64,000 nt of DNA from Sarcomyxa edulis (taxonomy: Eukaryota > Basidiomycota > Agaricomycetes > Agaricales > Mycenaceae): NCBI GenBank assembly GCA_009761415.1, contig QUOL01000004.1, positions 868,001 through 932,000 on the forward strand. The letters run 5' to 3'. Both the position numbers and the translations under genes were made by a program. Within the stretch, counting starts at the first letter, position 1. Every line of letters begins with the position of its first letter. Below the pieces are notes generated by a model. That model saw nothing but the letters and a program-made list of their open reading frames with translations. It ran no database searches and was not told where the DNA came from. Below, in pieces: positions 11,882 to 23,620 of this stretch.

Positions 11882-12174
11882 TATATCCCGACTCTACCAT
11901 GACGCGACCTCGTTTTCCATACTCACATATATACCACATCGTAAATTATCTAATTGTATCTTCAACGTACCTATATCGAATTGCAATATGGCTGCTAGCC
12001 TCCAACGTTCAACCGTCCAGCTTCACTTTCCGCACACTCGGTAAGACTTGTCAATCATTCGCGAGGTCGACTAAACTGATGGAAACACGTTCGATCTTCT
12101 CCCAGTATCAGGGTATGTAACAATAAAATATGAAGCGTAACAAGCCTTCACTCCTCATGCGGATCAGTATAGTC

Positions 12175-15100
12175 TCAAAGACCAGCTTTGATCATGTCTG
12201 CGGCCTGAGAGTAACGAAAGACCCATATGTCAGTACATACACCGCAGAGATCCAAAATCGACACACTTTCTCGGCGATTGCATACACGGTCGACTGCGTG
12301 TGGCATGCCATCAAGAGCGGGACGACGCTAGATTGTATCTTTGAGAGTTGCCTGCCAGAACTGCCGAACAGAAAACGCACCTAGCATCAACTACTCGCAG
12401 ATTGGAAGTTCCGTAGACGCGAAGTTGCTCATCGACGACTCCTATGGTGTTCGTAAGCATCGTATGGAAATAAATATCGTTAGACATGCCTCCAAGCTCC
12501 CTGGGGGCAAGTGCCGCGGTTCCTAAGTCAAATTCAGCATCACTTTTTGACTTAAAGTAAGGACAAGATATTACCCGTTCCGTGAAAAACAGTCTACAGG
12601 CAATAAGAAATGTCATTGAGCATTTTCCCACCTGTTTCAGGACCTGTGCCGCTTACACTAGACGATTCTCTGATGAAGCTGTTGCGCAAGAGAATGAGAA
12701 CGAATCGTTATTATCTATTTCATGAGGAAATTTCACCTGTCAAAACCCGAATCTGTAGTCACATTCGATGATGGAGTAGAAGGGCTCTCGACAAGGGATG
12801 CTAGCGGGTATGTTTCTGAAACCCTTCTGGCAGTCTTGGATCCAAGCACCATGACCTGGGCATCTAAGGAGATAGTAGTCAGTACCACCGTGTCAGGCAG
12901 GAACAAGTGAGAAGACACCCACCGAAATCAAAATCGAGATATCTAGGATTGATGACAGGAGAAACCAGAGGATCAGTGGTGTTGATATGCTGGTCGTGAG
13001 CTGTTAGAATGTTGTATCATTCGACTCGGACACATCGCTTACAGAAAAACCTCTACTAAATGGGCGCTACACATCATCTTGTCAATGTAGTCAGACGGTA
13101 AACCGTCGAGGATCTAACATACAGATATAAACGATGTGATCGTCATATAACTCCGGCCTGGTAGCGGGGGTATTGTTGCAACTCCACCCTCTAGTCTTGG
13201 ATCAGTTATCGAACACGCGCCAGAGAAAACGACACATACCCGGAGTCAAGGTCAATTCCATCTGGCCAACAGCCCCTTCAACCAGTAGCCTTTTTTGTAT
13301 CTCGTACTGTGCTTTTTGAAGAGGGGTCTTCGTTTTCAGCGAGATCTCTGTCTCAAGTTCAGCTAACATGTTAGCAAAAACTGTCGGATCTACAAAGTCT
13401 TGTAAGGGATTGAAAGCAAAAGCTGCATTTGTCGATGCGAATATGCCATCGTGTTTAGTTGCGCTGCAGAATGCAATGGTCACTCGATGCTACATACGGA
13501 TGCGGGAAACAAGTGAACGTACTATTGCGTCTCCTGTTGAGCATTGACCGTGGCGTTGTTTCGGATTATGTCTGACGAAGAAGATATCAGGGTGTACACA
13601 TGACCAACTTAATAGTCACTAGGACGGTAGAAAAAATTGATGGCCTACCCCAGGTGACGGGAGCTGGATCTTTGAGCAAGAAGTCTTGCTGAAGTAGCAT
13701 ATGGTCCTGTGTGGAGACCGTAAATATGAAGCACGTATATGATATCCTGCGTCATCATACCATTAAATTCTCGCCCACTCCTGGAAGATCTATTAATGTT
13801 GGTATGCCGAGACTGGAGAGAAGAGTGTGGTTCCCGATGCCTGACAGTTCGAGAAGCTGAGGGGAATTGAATGCACCTTCATGGATGGATAATCAGGTTT
13901 CGAGTATACATGGATAGAAAAATTGTGTCACCTGCAGAAAGTATCACCTCCTTGGTTGCATTGACGGAGTATACCTTGCCATTTGAGGAAAATTCGACGC
14001 GGTCCGCTGTGAACATGCCGTCTATATTCTTGGAAAACTTGATGCTCGTCGCCTAGAAATCGTAGGTCTGTGAGCGACAATACACCAAAGGGGACCGTAG
14101 ATATTACCTGAGCTCCTGTCAAGACGAGAAGATTCGGACGATGTTGACTGAGCACAAAGTAAGCAGTCGCGTAAACCCTCTTCCCGGTGAAAGGATCTAC
14201 AGAACGCAGAGTTTGAAAAACTCCAGTAGCATTACCAGAATCCTAAGAAAACTCGTAAGGAAAAGAGAAGCGGGGTATCGTACGGTACCTACAGGATCTG
14301 GGTTTGCGTGCACGCCAATGTTTCGGAGGCTCTGAACATAGGGAGCTAACAATTCCGTAGTGAAAGTCGCGTTTGTATTGTAACTCAGCACTAGAGGACC
14401 GTTCTGGCCCTCAAACGCAGTATCGGTGCCAGGAGGACCCGACGTTCCCGGAAATATGCCAGCCTGTCCCGGGATAACAGTTTCTGCTTTCTTGAAGTAG
14501 GGTAGAAGATCATTCCATGCCCACCCAGGGTTTCCTAAAGATTCCCAAGCATCGTACTCTTCTTTCGATGCACGTCCGTAGACCATGAAATTCAGGGCAC
14601 TAGACCCTCCTAGAACTTTTCCCCTGTTGTGTGTTCTGTCAATCCGGGATCGATATTGCTGGAAAAAGGCGTACCTCGATGAAAGAATCGATCGGCCATT
14701 CAAGGCTTCTTGAGGAGTGGTATGATAACTCCAGTCAAATGAGGCGTTTCCCAGAGTGCGTCCCAGTAAGACTATTGGAAGTGGAAAAGATCAGACATGA
14801 AACGTGAATGAAGTATGCACAATAATTGACAAGGTGCATTTATCAGGGGCTCGTCAGGAAAAAATTGCCCTGCTTCGATGACTCCTACGTTGATATTGAG
14901 GTTTTCTGTAAGTCTACATGACCGATATTCAGAGGGCCATTTGATGCGATTGTAAAGACGCTCGAGCACCTTGCAGCAAGCGTTAGACCGGCAGTCCCAC
15001 CACCTATCATCGATGTGATCAATTGAGACGATCAGCTATCATCAAGTCGTGAAGTACTGACCTACGATAATATAATCGTACTCGTTCCCTGCAAATAACA

Positions 15101-15247
15101 CCGGATCATCGATTAGACCTAGACATGCACGGTGAGGACACGCTAAGAGTCAGTGAGAATTACTGGACCTCGAGAGCGGCGACAGGCGTTGACAGTTATA
15201 GTGAGTATCGCATAGATCACAGAAAGGAGGACTGGGATGCGGGACAT
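12175..15247 (-). CDS. Secreted GMC oxidoreductase (aryl-alcohol/glucose oxidase family)
   Basis: Modelled in 22 exons: 15169-15247, 15062-15118, 14970-15003, 14831-14913, 14771-14675, 14623-14293, 14242-14108, 14052-13932, 13876-13761, 13706-13649, 13571-13523, 13463-13240, 13190-13123, 13066-13043, 12989-12923, 12863-12737, 12678-12657, 12593-12575, 12522-12490, 12441-12381, 12327-12267, 12204-12175; 631 residues. A signal peptide ([17 protein letters not shown]) precedes the FAD motif [32 protein letters not shown] is the first GMC signature and [15 protein letters not shown] the second. The C-terminal catalytic region is [23 protein letters not shown], and [20 protein letters not shown], so both catalytic positions hold His. 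The usual H-P after VYH is H-G here. One intron (12489-12442) starts with GC. The family oxidises alcohols or sugars and makes H2O2 outside the cell, often in lignocellulose decay. Confidence 0.9.
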
Positions 15248-15891
15248 CGTGTACTGGAAGGGTTTTGGACTGATTCCGGACGATCCACTCGATTTCAAGA
15301 GTAGTAGTGGGAACCACGCGATACCATCAGACATCCCAAAAGAACGGAGGAATTCTGATGACAGAGACAGAGCTTGAGATCAATAACAGGTAAGCGCGTC
15401 GAATAGACGCCTGTGTCGTCTATGAGGTCCAGAGTCTCTAGACGTACACAAGTACGAGATCCAATAATCCTAGTATCGGCGAGGCTTTTCTATTTGAGGG
15501 CTTTGCAATTCTCAAAAGTCCCAGTACTAGTGTCCATCGTTTCCAGGTCGCGGGTCTGCTGCCAACGACTGACCTATATGAGAAGCCAACAATATGAGAA
15601 GCTAACACTGGCATGAGACAAATTTCATCAATGAAGTTTTCAGGATTCTCGTCCAAGACGGGCGTGATGTCCCACACATGTCTTCAAGTAAATGTTTGTC
15701 GCGCACAATTGCGCGTTCATAGGCTTTGACATGCACGTAGAGTCGAGAGAGAGAAGGAGAAATCAAAAACGAGCTAATGAACTTGAAGCGGCGATCTCGG
15801 GCATCGGGCCAAACTCGGCTATGCTGAAGGCACAGCCACCAATTTGACAAGGCTTGCTCTCAACTCTCATCACCTCAGCGGGCAGTTCAAT
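15248..15891. other. Divergent promoter region, GMC gene / SDE2
   Basis: No coding segment recognised. An upstream in-frame Met for the GMC gene exists at 15334 but would bury the signal peptide, so it is not used. Confidence 0.6.
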
Positions 15892-16857
15892 ATGTCGACC
15901 TCAATCCTCATTTCTACCTTCTCTCCATTTCCAACTCTGAGTCTAAATGTCCCATCGACTACCACCTTTTCTTCTCTCCAATCTCTCCTTCATGAACGCT
16001 ACCCGTCTCTACCTCTCTCAGCAGCTATATCTTTTAGTCTACACACGGGCGTAATCCCACATCCCGATACACCCCTCTCATCTCTAGATGATTCCGATAG
16101 CTATGACTCCATACCGTCTTCGCATCTGCTTACACTCCGCCTGACCCCTCGCCTACCTGGTGGAAAGGGCGGATTTGGGTCTCAATTACGAGCCGCGGGA
16201 GGTCGAATGAGTAGCCAGAAGACAAGCAATAACGACTCATGCAGGGATCTCAGTGGCAGGAGGCTGAGCACCATCAAGGAAGCCAAGAAGTACGTAGCAT
16301 GCAAACCAATCGACCTGGTTTCATATTGACCCTCCATTTCCGTTTGCTCGCAGATTGGCTGAATACCTGGAGAACGAACCAGCTCGTAAACGTGCAGCCG
16401 CTGAAGCTCAGAAGGCCAAACTGGAGGCTCTCGAAAGGAAATTAGGCATCCAAGGCGTCGATGTCTCTTCTGCTGGTGCGAGTTCTTCAAAGGTCACCAC
16501 CGAGGAGGCGGAAGCAAGCACAGATGAAAGAAGTGGCACTAGACGAAGGGCCAGTCCTGGAGAATTGCCACAGGTTGCGGGGAAGAAGCATCGGTTCGAT
16601 GATACCGAATATCTAGAACAGAGCAGAGAGATCGTGGATAATGTCAAGAGTGCTGTATCAGCAGGTGCGCGGTCGACTCATCTCATGATCCCTTCCTCGG
16701 AGTCGCTGATGTGTTCCTTGAATTAGCCCTTCTCAAGAAAAAGAAAAAGGCAAAGACTTCTCACCCATCGTCTGATACTAAAGCGTCTGAAAAAGCGTCG
16801 ACTTCGAGTGCCTCGGCACCCGTAGCTGTCGCTGCAGGTCTTGCTATCGGAGCTTGA
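15892..16857 (+). CDS. SDE2: Sde2 splicing/genome-maintenance factor with ubiquitin-like N terminus
   Basis: Three exons: 15892-16289, 16354-16664, 16727-16857; 279 residues. The first about 90 residues form the ubiquitin-like fold region. GGKGG lies at about residues 90-94 and is followed by FGSQLRAAGGRMSSQK and CRDLSGRRLSTIKEAKKLAEYL, the Sde2 hallmark. In fission yeast the ubiquitin-like part is cut off after the first GG by deubiquitinating enzymes and the Lys-starting product joins the spliceosome to help remove selected introns; this is family knowledge. Downstream are an alanine/lysine-rich helix and a lysine run (KKKKK) likely used for nuclear localisation. Confidence 0.92.
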
Positions 16858-17005
16858 GAAGGTGCGAGAGCTCATGTATATATTATTCCGTATCAACATA
16901 GTGCCGTCTCATAATGTTCCAATACATACGATATCCAATTCCGACCATGACTCGCAGGCCTTTTCCCTCTAAGAATTCGAAGTAAGTTACATGTGCGTTT
17001 CCAGC

Positions 17006-18183
17006 TCAATCAAAATTCAGCCCTCCGTCTACAATGATTGTTTGCCCTAGAGTTGACGTGTGAGTTTCTGTTTCTACGTCTCTTTGCTTACTAACAACGC
17101 ACCTGTGATGAACTTTGCCTCCTTCTTAGCAAGATACGACACCAATTCCGCGATATCGTCGCCGTCTCCTATAGGTGCGTCTTCTGTATAACCGAATCCC
17201 TGTGCAACGATCCAGAGTCAATGCCGGTTCTACGCGTGAGAATTCTCAATAGCTGACCAATTTTGTAGCAACTCCAGGACCTCGCCCTGCGTCTAACGAT
17301 GTGACGGCTGGGCAAAAAGGTCATCATTAGCAAAGCGCTTCATCCATCAATACATCACACTTACTAAGGTCAGTCTTTATAAATCCCGGTGCATAGGCGT
17401 TCACTGTTATTCCAAATTTCCCAAATTCTAGGGCTATCGTCGACGCATGCTATTGTCAACTGCGATGATCTCGAAGGTTTGGACCAACACTTACATGCGG
17501 TTTGTGTTAGCCCACGTATTGCGAACTTTGACGCTACGTAACCTCCCAAGGAGGCAAACCCTTCATAATGGTTAGGATTTCTCATAGCTCGTAAGCAAGA
17601 TAGGACGCACCTCGTTTCCCTGCCATAGAAGAAGCTCCGATTATTCTTCCTCCACGACCTTGTTTGATCATTTGCTCCGCAGCTATCTTATACTGCAGCA
17701 TGGTCCCCCGTGCATTTATCCCCATAATACGATCCCAGTCACCTTCACTAGCTGTCAAAGGAGACCATCGACGCGTCAGTCCATGACAATAGTCACAATT
17801 CGGATGCACCCGTATGGACTTACTCTCAAGAAGGGGAGAAAAAATGCCGATTCCCGCATTTGCTACCATCTGCTTCAATGTCAATGCGCGCTCCGAAAGG
17901 AAAGGGCGGCGGCCGCACTCACCACGTCGAGACCTCCGAGCTTCTCTACCGACTGACTCACTACCGTTCGAACGCCCTCTTCGGTTGATACGTCGGCGCA
18001 GACCGCCCACGATTTCCTCCCATGCTGTCTTATCTCGTCTGCGACCACGTTTAAACCTTCTCTAGCGGCGGGGAGGTCATTAACGGCAACGTCAAGACCG
18101 TCTTTTGCTAGGCGTAAGGCGACAGCGCGTCCTATTCCTTTGGCAGCACCGCTGACGATTGCTACACGGCGTACGATGGACAT
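17006..18183 (-). CDS. Short-chain dehydrogenase/reductase (acetoin/diacetyl reductase-like)
   Basis: Eight exons: 17923-18183, 17824-17869, 17611-17751, 17495-17560, 17365-17433, 17258-17307, 17103-17199, 17006-17046; 256 residues, the classical SDR length. Cofactor motif SGAAKGIGRA sits at the N terminus. NAG lies in MVANAGIGIF, the catalytic Ser in IIGASSMAGKR, and YxxxK in GGYVASKFAIRGLTQ. The tail is ITVNAYAPGFIKTD then QTIIVDGGLNFD. The sequence style matches fungal diacetyl reductase / 3-oxoacyl-ACP reductase-like SDRs that use NAD(P)H; the substrate is not determinable. Confidence 0.9.
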
Positions 18184-19343
18184 TGTGGTGGATTGAAATG
18201 GAAGGTGAGTGTGAATGAAGTTGGGGAAAGAAGTGCGCAATATAGAAACTGAACTGAATGCTCCATATATAGGCTTTGGGTGAGATTATGATTGGAAACC
18301 TCTTGAGGCTATGAGAGAGACTTCACACTGCATTTCTATTACTGTAGTGATTTCAGAACATGTGCGCTCCTTGGAGGAATAGGAAACAAAAAGGTTTGAT
18401 TGGGGGACATGTGTTCCTGGACCGGAATGGCTCCGTCGTCTTGTTGGTGAGACATGCCCTCGGAGACGTACGCCATGGACCTCAGCAGAATTAATCTCGA
18501 ATCTGATGATCCGGTATGGTATGTACAAGAGACATGTACAGGGGAAATGGTCACAATGGACATGACTCTTGGTACGCATGTAAACCTCATGTCTGTTAAT
18601 TCTATTAATGCCACTCGACCTATTTCGATTTTACCCAAAACCAGCTAACGGTGGTGGGACCGAACACCTTATTCGCAGCTGCCATTAAGATTTTGGCAGC
18701 TCCATCTATGATGAAAGAGGACGGAAGTTGGTTCCTAGTATAACATCACCGCAATCTCTGGAATTGGAAATTACGGTTTCACATGTACGTCCACGGCGCG
18801 TCAATGAAACTGAATTGAAGAGACTGCTTTCACGGTTCTGCGTAGCATGAGGTGTATTGTGGGCTCTGATGGAAAGTCTGAACCAATGATGATGGGCTTT
18901 ATATCTGTTCGTCCTTCCACATCTTCCATGTACTGAACCTTGTGAGTATATCAAGCCAAGCGTGAGATGTTACAGCGGGTGTTATGGGCGGGAGAATGAC
19001 CGGAAATATCATGATCAGAGAAGGAATGTTGGTATCAGTACCGTCCTGTGGAAGGAATCAATGATCAAAAGATTGAAGCTTCAAGTTGATTGGTGCGAGC
19101 CTATCGGACGTATTTGCAACTGTTTGAAGTGAAAGGGGCCGAAACCTGGAAAATAACAATAACGCAAATAATTCTCAGACCATCGTGGTGTTACAGAACA
19201 TACAACATATGAAGTAGAAAAGTGTCTGTGAAAGCGTGGGTGGGATAATAGTGTGCGATTGGCATATAACCTGTCAGGACCTTGAAGGGTCTTGATGTTC
19301 TTCAAATTCGAAGAGGTGCCAACCGTTGGTCCGCCGGATAACA
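18184..19343. other. Intergenic, no gene recognised
   Basis: About 1.2 kb between the SDR start (minus) and the dioxygenase stop (minus). Short frames (for example plus 18454-18648, minus 18706-18954) are isolated and feature-free. Confidence 0.5.
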
Positions 19344-21239
19344 TCAGAGTGTCAAGTTCCATATACTCCGTCCATGAGCGCTAGAAGAAGCACCGACATG
19401 CTCAGGAGCAAATTTCTCCGTAAGGACAGCTAGTTTCGAGTTGTACTCGTCCACACCAATATAGGCGCCACACATGCGGCGCTTGCCGTCAAAGGAGGAG
19501 CGCCCGTGAAGCACACGGTGGTTATCGACGACTGATAGATTTACCCTCGCAGTTAGTAGTGAACATGTTGATTGAACGATGAAAAGAAGCGCACCGACAG
19601 CTGTACCGGGACTTAACTGAACCCAATATTCAGAATCTGGACTAGTGAGGCATTTATTCCATGTCCTGATAGCATCATACCTAGGTGGAAAATGAATATA
19701 GCATGAGGACGGTAATACTGGAGGGAAGTAGAGCTACGTACCACTTTTCAACAACTTGTGGGTCCAGATTTTTCATTACACTACGATCGTCATTATTCCA
19801 ACGGATCTGTGTGAGTCTTCCGGAGAGGGAGTCATGTCCTAATACTGGGTAGCCAGAAGATGGTGTTGGTCGATAGAGAGAAGAAGGGTCTCCAGCTGCA
19901 TGAGCTGGGACAGGGATACGGGAGAGCAGGTCGTAAGCTTCAGGATGGAGTTCTTTGAGGATGGAGGCGACGTAGAAGCCGTCGACGAGGAGGGTGGAAC
20001 CGCCGGAGCCTTCGGTATGAGAGAGGAGATGGAATAACTGTAACCCGCATGGATCAGTCTGGCGAAGAAGCAGAAAAAAAAATGGTTAGTGATTCATTCA
20101 CGACTTCTTGATGAGGTAGCGGTGGCATTTACAAAATAAGTGTTGTCGGTGTGAGCACCGAGTGCGAGGGTGGTATACGCAGTATCACCTCTTGCTAGGT
20201 CGGAGGTAAAGTCCCAAAACTTTCCATCTGCATACGGGAAGATGTTTCAGAACGTCGTAGACAATAAACAAATCGAGAAAAAAATACCGACACTGTGTTT
20301 CCCGAATGAATCCAATCCGTTCAGCGAGTTTTTCCGTCGCTTCGGTAGTTGGAGGAACGCCTGAAACGAATGAGAATCCAAATTTATCCTAGAGAAGAAA
20401 GGGGGGGTAAACGGTAAACAGTGTCCAGAATGCGGAGGATTGCCACACTTACGATATTTTTAAGCCAGTTATACAATCCACGGTCGTCTTCGTTCATCGC
20501 GTCTTCGTACGTGACTGTTGGCGGCCACTGTGCGATTCTGGAACCCCACATAACTTTTCTGAGAAGTAGATGGTATGAGTTGGCCAACGGCGAGGCGAGA
20601 TGATTGTATGTGGGGCTAACTGACTCTGATGGTGCATCGATCTGCTTCATGATAGGATCGTAGGAGTTCTGTTGTAGCCAAGACCACGGATATACTGATA
20701 TGTGAGGCTGGGAAGAGGGCCCTTCGTTGCGTTGCATAGTGTCAGGAAATGGAAGAATTGGATACGGACGGAATGATTATTTACAAGTGACTTCCAACCC
20801 TTCTGGTTTGGACTTGACCTGTATTGGTCTGATATCGGTTGGAATCTGATTCAGAGCGTTTAGATGTATGCTGGCTTCGAAATGTTATACACCTGAGGAA
20901 CATTACATACCTCGAAAGTATTCACAAGTCGTTGTTTCGTAACGGAATGAAAGCATTCCGGACATCTGCAATGGTCGCGTAGCCATATATTGTGGCTGCG
21001 TAGATATAGTCATAGAGTTTGAAGCCAAAAAATTAGAGTGAAGACGATGATATATATTTAGGAGGCGTGTACTCACAATCGAGACCACGTCCTGGTATCC
21101 CAACCTATCGCAACCTTCCGTTCGTCTACGCTGACGATAGGCAAGTCAACGTCGTCCAAGAGGACATCTGGTAACAGCTGTGGAGGCTCAGATAACGAGT
21201 CCGATCCTGATTTCTTCAGGGCTGCTGCCGCAGAACTGG
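19344..21239 (-). CDS. Trimethyllysine dioxygenase / gamma-butyrobetaine hydroxylase family (5' end uncertain)
   Basis: Nine exons read: 21077 to about 21239, 20911-20995, 20785-20845, 20453-20721, 20292-20388, 20133-20227, 19742-20058, 19595-19680, 19344-19531. The N-terminal zinc-type domain has VAIGWDTRTWSRFHNIWLRDHCRCPECFHS split over an intron (Cys and His ligands). The catalytic core has DKFGFSFVSGVP, YGKFWDFTSD, the HxD iron ligands in GAHTDNTYF, and the distal His in VVDNHRVLHGR with its 2-oxoglutarate-binding Arg. Family members are Fe(II)/2-oxoglutarate enzymes of carnitine synthesis, often mitochondrial. The first exon is unresolved: the frame is open upstream of 21239 with an Arg/Ser/Ala-rich stretch that could be a targeting peptide, but no convincing ATG. 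Confidence 0.85.
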
Positions 21240-21441
21240 CTGAACGCGAGAACCGTAACCGTGATCCTCGTCGTACATATATGGGTGTACATGATGATGT
21301 TCGCGGCAGTGAGTCATGCTGCTGCTACTGAAAGTTTAATACAAGAAAAGAACAGAGCGAATGAATAGGTACATACATCTTCGATGTTCCTCGTCGAAAA
21401 GATACTGGATCTGGTCATTGTTCTGCATGTGCATGGCCTAG

Positions 21442-21711
21442 CGGCAGTCCCTATCCGAGCCAAAGGAGTTGAAAGTCGTGCGTTCCACATCACGATCTAG
21501 TGAAAGGAGAGAAGGAGAGGCGGAAGATGAGGAAAACCTGGGGAAGAGGAGGAAAAGCCGGCTAGGCCTAGTACGTCGATCGCACGGCATGGCTCAAATT
21601 TTGAAGTCGCGTAAAGAATATTACGATCGTTCTCATAGGTCTCTCGTATACTCGCAGAACGATGAGGTCTCTGACTCGCAGAGCGACTCGGATGAAGAAT
21701 ATAATACATGA
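21442..21711 (+). CDS. Possible plus-strand orphan exon, charged
   Basis: An open frame with a good 3' splice site just before it (CCTAG at 21437-21441), ending in TGA. The product is rich in R, S, E and D (for example SDSQSDSDEEYN). It lies upstream of the dioxygenase gene on the opposite strand. No start or partner exon could be fixed, so it may be a real small gene or chance. Confidence 0.25.
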   Translation, partial: RQSLSEPKELKVVRSTSRSSERREGEAEDEENLGKRRKSRLGLVRRSHGMAQILKSRKEYYDRSHRSLVYSQNDEVSDSQSDSDEEYNT

Positions 21712-21811
21712 TAAAATTCCATTAACGAGGGGGAGACAAGCCAAGTAAGTAAGTACTAGAATGTGCGCCAATCTCTAGCGCTTTTGTTGTTACTTTCCAC
21801 ACGTTGTAGAT

Positions 21812-23400
21812 CTACTCCGATTCTGGCTTGTAATCCGGACGCAGCGAACGGACGGTCTTGCCTGTAAAAAATCCCATGTTAACGCGAAATAAAAATGAGG
21901 AAGATGAGAAGACGTACCAGCACGCCAGATCTCCTGGTTGTTGATGACTTCCAACTCCTTGGCAAGATCAGCACGGTATGTCGAACGACCGTTGAACTCG
22001 AGAGATTTGCGTGTCTCGGTTCCGTTCTTGACGCTCTCGTAGAGTTGTTCGAAGATGGGGACGTTGGCCTTTTCGAAGACGGGGGCCCAGTCGAGGGCTC
22101 CGCGACGGGCGGTTGTCGAGCAGGCGTCGAACATGTAGTCCATGCTAGATAGAAGAAATCAATGGATTAGGATGGATGGAAGCGGGTGGGGATTTGGGAG
22201 AAATGCGTTACCCCTTGGCACCGATCAATGGGTAGAGAGATTGGGTTGCTTCTTCAACGGTCTCGTTGAAGGCCTCGGACGGCGAATGGCCGTTCTTGCG
22301 GAGGACTTGGTACTGTGCCAAGAACAATCCCTCTGTAAAGAACGTTAGGCATGGAGTTCAGGAATCTAAGCGAGACAACGTACGGATAGCTCCCATGAGC
22401 TTTTAAAACACGAGTTAGTTCTGGATAATGATGAAGAGTAGTAGAAAGCAACGTACAACACCACGTTCACCGTACAAATCGGAGTAGACCTCCTTCTCAA
22501 ATGTAGTGTCGTACATGTATCCGGAGCCGATACCAACACCGAGAGCGATAGCCTTTTCCTTGGCCTTTCCGGTGACATCTTGCCACACGGCGACGCTAGA
22601 GTTGATTCCACGACCTTCCTTGAAGAGGGTACGGACGGTACGTCCAGATCCTTTGGGTGCGACGAGGATGACATCAACGTTGGGAGGTGGGATGACGTGA
22701 GTGTCATCCTTGTATACAACGGAGAAACCGTGAGAGAAGTAAAGAGTCTTGCCCTCGGTGATGAGGGGAGCAAGAGCAGGCCATGTCTGGGACTGCGCTG
22801 CGTCGGATAGGAGATTCATGATGATGGTGCCTTTTCCGATAGCCTCTTCGATGGGGAAGAGGTTCTGTCCAGGGACCTAAATTTGCGGGGTTGTTGCATG
22901 AGTGAAGTTCATTCTGGTATGCGACACGAGTGTACGCACCCAACCATCCTCCATTGCCTGTCTCCAACTTTCACCGTCCTTGCGGACACCGACGATGACG
23001 TTGAGACCGTTGTCACGAGCGTTCAAACCTTGTCCGTGGCCCTGAGATCCGTACCCAATGAGAGCGAGAGTATCATTTTTGAAATAATCTTGGAGTTTAG
23101 CCAAAGGCCAGTCGCTGCGTTCGTACACAACTTCCTTGGTACCAGCAAAATCGAGAGTTTTGATTCCTCGTGCACCCTACGAAAATAAAACTGGTCAGAA
23201 TCGCATTTTTTTGGTATGAAAAAGAAGATATGAACCTGGACATTAGCCTTTTGTACCGATTTTGTTGCTGCGACCTGTGCGAGAAGAGAGTAGGAAGCGA
23301 CTTGTGCAGGTTTTACGGAGACCTTTGCTAGAGCGCGTGGTGCCCGACGAGCAGCAGTGCGTAGAGATTGAGTGGCAGAACGGGAAGCTAGAGAGGCCAT
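21812..23400 (-). CDS. ILV5: Ketol-acid reductoisomerase, mitochondrial
   Basis: Seven exons: 23236-23400, 22940-23176, 22457-22876, 22384-22399 (16 bases), 22212-22332, 21918-22144, 21812-21861; 411 residues. The N terminus (MASLASRSATQSLRTAARR) is a typical mitochondrial presequence. The NADPH-binding loop is ALIGYGSQGHGQGLNARD. Mg-binding and substrate regions include HGFSVVYKD, PKGSGRTVR, GVGIGSGYMYDTTFEKEVYSD and MDYMFDACSTTARRGALDW. The enzyme isomerises and reduces acetolactate and acetohydroxybutyrate in valine and isoleucine synthesis. An upstream in-frame TTG was ignored in favour of ATG 23400. Confidence 0.96.
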
Positions 23401-23473
23401 GGTGGTATGAATCAAGAGCAGGTCGACTGGTTAATTTTTTCAGTTGCAGTGAGTCACAGTTCGGCCGATAACA

Positions 23474-23499
23474 CCGTACATCCGACGCCGTACATCCGA
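23474..23499. repeat. Direct 12-bp repeat in the ILV5 promoter
   Basis: CCGTACATCCGA occurs at 23474-23485 and 23488-23499, about 75-100 bases before the ILV5 ATG on the opposite strand. CCG half-sites are typical of zinc-cluster regulators, so a binding site is possible. Confidence 0.5.
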
Positions 23500-23594
23500 A
23501 TAAACCCGGGCCCAGTTCCCCACAATGCCTCGACTCTCACTGGCCACACCAGGCTCCTACCATTCATAGTACATACATTATAGCAACATTACAC

Positions 23595-23620
23595 GCTACT
23601 AGAGGCTACTAGAGGCTACT
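23595..23620. repeat. Short 10-bp tandem repeat at the LYS4 stop
   Basis: GCTACTAGAG is present 2.6 times in a row and covers the LYS4 termination codon (23609-23611). Confidence 0.7.

Noticed and set aside
12327..12360. Earlier 3' splice site for the penultimate-but-one GMC exon
   Set aside because: It keeps the frame but inserts eleven residues into the conserved DAS-V-P block; the site before 12327 gives [12 protein letters not shown] directly.
22366..22819. Long alternative minus-strand frames inside ILV5
   Set aside because: One is the true ILV5 exon read into its intron; the other is a shadow frame with abnormal composition.
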